Source of the DNA: SIG223 sp964442785
Lineage (GTDB): Bacteria; Bacillota_I; Bacilli_A; RFN20; DUOF01
DNA: 17,362 nucleotides
Assembly (NCBI GenBank): GCA_964442785.1
Contig: CAYTZW010000025.1
Coordinates: forward strand, 1-17,362
Direction: 5' to 3'
The notes beneath the pieces were generated by a model. It had not been told where the DNA came from, made no database searches, and was given only the letters and a program-made list of their open reading frames with translations. Positions 14,461 through 17,362 of the stretch are shown in pieces (positions within the stretch are counted from its first letter, which is position 1; each line of letters opens with the position of its first letter). The translations under genes were made by a program, and so were the position numbers.

Positions 14461-14718
14461 ATGAAACATATTGAATATCAAACAGAAAAGTTAATTTGTA
14501 GTCGTAAAATTACTTTTGATTTAGAAAATGGTAAAATTTACAATATCAAATTTGAAGGTGGTTGCCCAGGTAACTTATTAGCTATTTCCAAATTACTTGA
14601 AGGACAAGATGTTAATTTTGTCATTGAAAAACTTAAAGGAAATAAATGTGGAAATAAAGAAAGTTCTTGTGCTGACCAACTTGTAAAAGCCATTGAAAAA
14701 AACAAGGAGTGCTTATAA
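14461..14718 (+). CDS. TSCPD-domain protein (TIGR03905 type)
   Basis: The 85-residue product shows the family pattern CSRKITFDLENGKIYNIKF, then FEGGCPGNLLAISKLLEGQ, then ESSCADQL, the local form of TSCxDQL. Cysteines are at 13, 35, 63, 70 and 84. The domain also occurs at the C-terminus of class II ribonucleotide reductases; the free-standing form has no firm function, and metal or Fe-S handling is a common guess. The start is set by GAGGAGTG at 14448-14455, overlapping the end of the upstream gene. It overlaps the following small gene by one base. Confidence 0.85.
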   Translation: MKHIEYQTEKLICSRKITFDLENGKIYNIKFEGGCPGNLLAISKLLEGQDVNFVIEKLKGNKCGNKESSCADQLVKAIEKNKECL

Positions 14719-14885
14719 TGTTTTATTTATTATTAATAATTTGTGGTTTTATTATTTTAATGGTTGTTTTATTGAAAAAATTTGTTTTAAAAGTAGATTA
14801 TTCAGAATATTCAAAAGAAAATAATAGATTAGAAAAGATGATTAAAACTGAAACTTTACCAGAAGATGATAAAGATGACAAATAA
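14718..14885 (+). CDS. Small single-helix membrane protein
   Basis: This 55-residue frame begins at an ATG overlapping the TSCPD stop (TAATG) with AAGGAG at 14704-14709, the same coupling seen throughout the window. The product has one membrane helix (about 2-24), then a short acidic, charged cytoplasmic tail ending EDDKDDK. Its 3' end overlaps the start of hemW. Position, ribosome site and coupling support a real gene, though no homology is recognised. The function is unknown. Confidence 0.65.
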   Translation: MFYLLLIICGFIILMVVLLKKFVLKVDYSEYSKENNRLEKMIKTETLPEDDKDDK

Positions 14886-15972
14886 ACCAAAATCTTTGTA
14901 TGTTCACATTCCTTTTTGTGAACATCTTTGTAGTTATTGTAATTTTATTAAAATTTTTTATGATGAGAAAATTGTCGATAGGTATTTGGATTGTTTAGAA
15001 AAAGAATTGAATTCTTACCAAATAGAAGATTTAGATACTATTTATATTGGGGGAGGTACTCCTTCTTCTTTGAGTTTGGCTCAATTAGATAAATTGTTGC
15101 AAATATTATCAAAAATACCTTTAAACGATAACTATGAATACACTATTGAGGCTAATCCTGAGAATTTAACGAAAGATAAAATTCTGTTATTAAGAAAATA
15201 TGGAGTTAATAGAATTAGTTTAGGAATTCAAACTTTTGATGAAAAAATAGGTAAATTATTAAATAGAAAACATAATTTTGAAATGGTAAAAGAAGTGGTC
15301 AAAAATTTGAATATGGTAGGAATTGATAATTATTCCTTTGACTTTATTTATGCAGTTCCTTTTCAAACAAAAGAAATAATAGATAAAGATATTGATTTAG
15401 CGTTTTCTTTAAATCCAAAACATCTTTCTTTTTATTCTCTTTTGATAGAAGAAAATACTTTACTTTATCTTCAAAAATATCAAGAAGCAGATGATACAAT
15501 TCAAAGAGATTTTTATGACTTTATTTATGAAAAATTAAAGGAAAATGGATTTAATAGATATGAAATATCTAATTTTGCTAAGCCTAATTATCAGTCTAAA
15601 CATAATCTTACTTATTGGTTAGATAAGAATTACTACGCTATTGGGGTATCGGCAAGTGGTTATATTGATAATGTAAGGTATACAAATACAAAAAACTTAA
15701 CTAAATATTTAGCTAATGATAATAATAAAGAAATTAATTTAATTTCAAAAGAAGATAAAAAATTTGAATATATAATGCTAAATTTAAGACTAGATAAAGG
15801 AATAGATTTAAAAGAATATCAAGATATTTTTGCTGAAGATTTAGTAAAATCAAAAGAAAAAGAAATAAAAGAATTAGAAAAAAGTGATTTAGTTTTTATA
15901 AAAGAAAATCATTTAAGAACGACTTATAATGGCAGTCTGTTATTGCATTTAGTTATTGAAAAATTGACATAA
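14875..15972 (+). CDS. hemW: HemW-type radical SAM protein
   Basis: The 365-residue product has the radical SAM cluster motif Cys15-x3-Cys19-x2-Cys22 in FCEHLCSYCNF and the SAM-binding IGGGTP at 58-63. IEANPENLT and RISLGIQTFD follow, and a HemW-type C-terminal region completes the protein. Phe follows where true coproporphyrinogen dehydrogenase HemN has another Cys (CxxxCxxCxC), which favours HemW, a heme-handling protein, over HemN. No heme protein or heme pathway gene is seen here, and many anaerobes keep hemW without heme synthesis. ATG at 14875 is preferred over one at 14866, which has its AGAAG too close. It overlaps the 55-residue gene. Confidence 0.9.
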   Translation: MTNKPKSLYVHIPFCEHLCSYCNFIKIFYDEKIVDRYLDCLEKELNSYQIEDLDTIYIGGGTPSSLSLAQLDKLLQILSKIPLNDNYEYTIEANPENLTKDKILLLRKYGVNRISLGIQTFDEKIGKLLNRKHNFEMVKEVVKNLNMVGIDNYSFDFIYAVPFQTKEIIDKDIDLAFSLNPKHLSFYSLLIEENTLLYLQKYQEADDTIQRDFYDFIYEKLKENGFNRYEISNFAKPNYQSKHNLTYWLDKNYYAIGVSASGYIDNVRYTNTKNLTKYLANDNNKEINLISKEDKKFEYIMLNLRLDKGIDLKEYQDIFAEDLVKSKEKEIKELEKSDLVFIKENHLRTTYNGSLLLHLVIEKLT

Positions 15973-16047
15973 AAGGCTATTTATTGTGAAAAAAAGTGCT
16001 TAAATTAAGAAAAAAATCAATTATTTTCCACGCATAAAAATAATAAT

Positions 16048-16083
16048 TTGCATTTTTTAAAAGATATCTATATAATAGATATC
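16048..16083 (+). promoter_or_regulatory. Promoter with an inverted repeat over the -10 box
   Basis: TTGCAT (16048-16053) and TATAAT (16071-16076) are 17 bases apart. GATATCTA (16063-16070) and TAGATATC (16076-16083) form perfect 8-base arms around TATAA, so the -10 box lies inside a palindrome, a typical place for a repressor operator. Confidence 0.65.
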
Positions 16084-16097
16084 GTAAGGTGATCGAA

Positions 16098-16517
16098 ATG
16101 AAAAATAAATTAGGTAAGTTTTTTAGCATATCTTTGCTAATAATAGGATATGCTTCGTGTATGAGTTGGGCTGTAATTGAATTAGCCAAGTATTATGGTT
16201 GGCAATCATTCTTCAATAATTCTATTTTTATGTTTGTTTATAAAATCTATTTAAACTTTACTAAAAATGGTATTGCTTGGTTCTATACATACTTTGTTTC
16301 ATTTGGTCTTTTTATTTCTTTAGGAGTTTTTTCAATTAAGTGCTTGAAAGAAAAGAGATTAAATTACTATAGAAATATGAAAACAGAGATTAAGGTTAGT
16401 AAAGATGCTTCATTCTATGACAAAGCATATGATGAGTTTACACCAGTTTCTGCTTATAAAAATCAAAATGTAGAGATTGACTTAGAATCTCAATATGACT
16501 ATCTTATTAATAAATAA
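16098..16517 (+). CDS. Small polytopic membrane protein of unknown function
   Basis: The 139-residue product has hydrophobic segments at about 8-29, 39-53 and 59-80, followed by a charged, probably cytoplasmic tail rich in Lys, Asp and Tyr. I do not recognise the family. ATG at 16098 is chosen over an upstream GTG because AAGGTGAT at 16086-16093 is then correctly spaced. It has its own promoter with a palindromic -10 region and is followed after 17 bases by a second small membrane protein, so the two form a bicistron. Confidence 0.7.
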   Translation: MKNKLGKFFSISLLIIGYASCMSWAVIELAKYYGWQSFFNNSIFMFVYKIYLNFTKNGIAWFYTYFVSFGLFISLGVFSIKCLKEKRLNYYRNMKTEIKVSKDASFYDKAYDEFTPVSAYKNQNVEIDLESQYDYLINK

Positions 16518-16534
16518 TTTTGGAGGAATTGAAA

Positions 16535-16765
16535 ATGGAAATTAATAATAAAAAAGACTTTACATCATCACTTATTTTAACAGCAGTTTGGGCAGTTTTA
16601 GCTATCATATTCTTTATTATAGGACCTGCTTTTATCGGGGCAATGTTTACTTGTTCTACAATTATATCTGGATACTATGTATTATCTTACTATATTAGTA
16701 CTAAAAAAGAACAATCTACTCAAGAAACTTACGAAACAGTTAATATCGAACATAATGATAATTAA
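16535..16765 (+). CDS. Small two-helix membrane protein of unknown function
   Basis: The 76-residue product has two membrane helices (about 11-31 and 33-54) and a hydrophilic tail rich in Glu, Thr and Asn. GGAGG at 16522-16526 fixes the ATG at 16535. No family is recognised. Its stop codon overlaps the target duplication of the inserted ISL3-like element, which has separated the gene from its likely terminator at 17210-17230. Confidence 0.7.
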   Translation: MEINNKKDFTSSLILTAVWAVLAIIFFIIGPAFIGAMFTCSTIISGYYVLSYYISTKKEQSTQETYETVNIEHNDN

Positions 16766-16771
16766 TATGAA
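16764..16771 (+). repeat. Target-site duplication, left copy
   Basis: AATATGAA abuts the left terminal repeat of the element and is repeated exactly at 17197-17204 next to the right terminal repeat. Eight bases is the duplication length known for the ISL3 family. Confidence 0.88.
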
Positions 16772-17196
16772 GGTTCTTTAAATTTTCTGGGGGTTTTTGG
16801 GGGTCGGTGATGAAATCAAAATCACTGGCACCTGTGGGGTCGAGTATAAAATTACTTGGTCCTTTTTTACTTACAATAACGTTGTTATAAAATATTTGAT
16901 GATTACGTTAGCCACAAAATTTGCATTTTTTGTAGTTAGGGATAATTTCTATTTAAAGCACAACTTATCCATTTTTAGAAATAATTTGATATTTTTTCAT
17001 TTGATTTTTCTTAACACCTAAGGATGATAAGATGCTATAGCATATATAAAAAACTCCTTTGATTACTTGTTATTATCTTAATTATAGGAGTTTTTTTGCT
17101 ATGTAGAAATAGAACGCAAAATCACTGGCAGCTGTGGGGTTTGACCCCCAAATAATTTAAAGCGATTTTTTCAACCCCCAGAAAATTTAAAGACCC
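16772..17196. mobile_element. Complete ISL3-like non-autonomous element (MITE-like, 425 bp)
   Basis: The element is bounded by 24-bp terminal inverted repeats (16772-16795 and 17173-17196), alike at 23 of 24 positions, with the outer end GGTTCTTTAAATTTTCTG. The GGnTCTTT start and 8-bp target duplication are typical of the ISL3 family. The interior has no recognisable transposase; an open frame of about 74 residues (16797-17021) has no ribosome site and I do not call it a gene. The interior holds a subterminal TTTGGGGGTC in inverted copies, a direct repeat 300 bp apart, a 12-bp palindrome ATGCTATAGCAT (17032-17043) and a terminator-like hairpin. A second copy enters the window at its left edge. 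It would be mobilised in trans by a full-length relative. Confidence 0.85.
17048..17097 (+). terminator. Terminator-like hairpin inside the element
   Basis: AAAAAACTCCT (17048-17058) pairs with AGGAGTTTTTT (17086-17096) with a 27-base loop, and the right arm ends in a run of seven T. The long loop makes it weaker than the other terminators. The copy at the left window edge begins at the end of the same T run. Confidence 0.6.
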
Positions 17197-17204
17197 AATA
17201 TGAA
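17197..17204 (+). repeat. Target-site duplication, right copy
   Basis: AATATGAA directly follows the right terminal repeat and equals the sequence at 16764-16771, marking a simple transposition event with no later rearrangement of this copy. Confidence 0.88.
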
Positions 17205-17209
17205 AATTG

Positions 17210-17230
17210 GTAACGAAAGTTACTTTTTTT
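17210..17230 (+). terminator. Terminator, probably of the two small membrane genes before the insertion
   Basis: GTAAC, a GAAA tetraloop and GTTAC are followed by seven T. Removing the element and one duplication copy places this hairpin about 17 bases after the stop codon at 16765, a normal distance. Confidence 0.8.
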
Positions 17231-17253
17231 ATGAGTAAAAATATTAATTTATT

Positions 17254-17287
17254 GACTTAAAACTTAAATGTTATTAAGTCTTTTTTT
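17254..17287 (+). terminator. Second terminator-like hairpin
   Basis: GACTTAA (17254-17260) pairs with TTAAGTC (17274-17280) around a 13-base loop and is followed by seven T. It may be a back-up terminator. Nothing recognisable is seen from 17288 to the window end. Confidence 0.55.
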
Positions 17288-17362
17288 GTTTTAAAGAAAG
17301 ATTGTTATATTTATAATGCTTGTTTGTTTTCCATAAAAAGTACCGTTTCAATTCTAAAAGTA

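Noticed and set aside
16789..16840. G-rich runs as a G-quadruplex
   Set aside because: Only three clear runs of four or more G occur at irregular spacing, and they are explained as subterminal repeats of the element.
16797..17021. A 74-residue open frame inside the ISL3-like element
   Set aside because: It lacks a ribosome site, starts inside the terminal region, shows no transposase motif and has a composition like non-coding AT-rich sequence.

Overview
The window comes from a very AT-rich, anaerobic, low-GC Gram-positive bacterium. Gene content and style suggest a fermentative member of the Bacilli/Tenericutes side (Erysipelotrichia, RF39 or Izemoplasma-like). Pointers are the lipoprotein-rich surface, Rnf plus [FeFe] hydrogenase, Gram-positive type ribosome binding sites (AGGAGG), TTGACA/TATAAT promoters and tight TAATG gene overlaps. 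Trp is read from TGG and all genes end in TAA or TAG, so the standard code fits. The exact taxon cannot be fixed from the sequence alone.

Layout. (1) Bases 1-102 are the right end of a repeated, ISL3-like non-autonomous element. (2) Bases 154-3677 hold two tandem paralogous lipoproteins, each with two thioredoxin-like CxxC domains and its own promoter and terminator. They share an almost identical 5' cassette but differ strongly downstream, and the first promoter has a (TA)9 spacer. (3) Bases 3755-5292 hold an ApbE-type flavin transferase lipoprotein and a small Cys-rich one-helix membrane protein. (4) Bases 5316-6792 hold an AAA_14/DUF4143 ATPase on the minus strand, with three phased repeats upstream of its promoter. 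(5) Bases 13379 down to 6838 form one minus-strand operon: an orphan NuoF-type [4Fe-4S] domain protein, an [FeFe] hydrogenase HydA, then RnfC-D-G-E-A-B. (6) Bases 13541-15972 run divergently on the plus strand: NusG-domain-II protein, Gx/heptaprenyl-type membrane protein, TSCPD protein, a 55-residue membrane protein and HemW. (7) Bases 16098-16765 hold two small membrane proteins of unknown function. (8) Bases 16772-17196 are a complete ISL3-like element with 24-bp terminal inverted repeats and an 8-bp target duplication, followed by two terminators.

Main idea. The Rnf operon looks re-plumbed around a hydrogenase. RnfA and RnfE, the membrane core, are canonical. RnfC has lost the glycine-rich NADH/FMN motif and the ECEP motif but keeps both [4Fe-4S] clusters. 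RnfB is cut down to a membrane helix plus one Fe-S domain. RnfG and RnfD have degenerate flavinylation motifs. HydA and a free-standing NuoF cluster domain are translationally linked upstream. I infer an ion-translocating complex in which HydA replaces, or adds to, the NAD(H) end, so H2 turnover would be coupled to a Na+ or H+ gradient. The ApbE lipoprotein, the NusG-II/Gx pair (which I recall as resembling EetA/EetB of flavin-based extracellular electron transfer) and the thioredoxin-like lipoproteins suggest that the outer face of this membrane carries a wider redox system. This is inference from motifs and gene order only.
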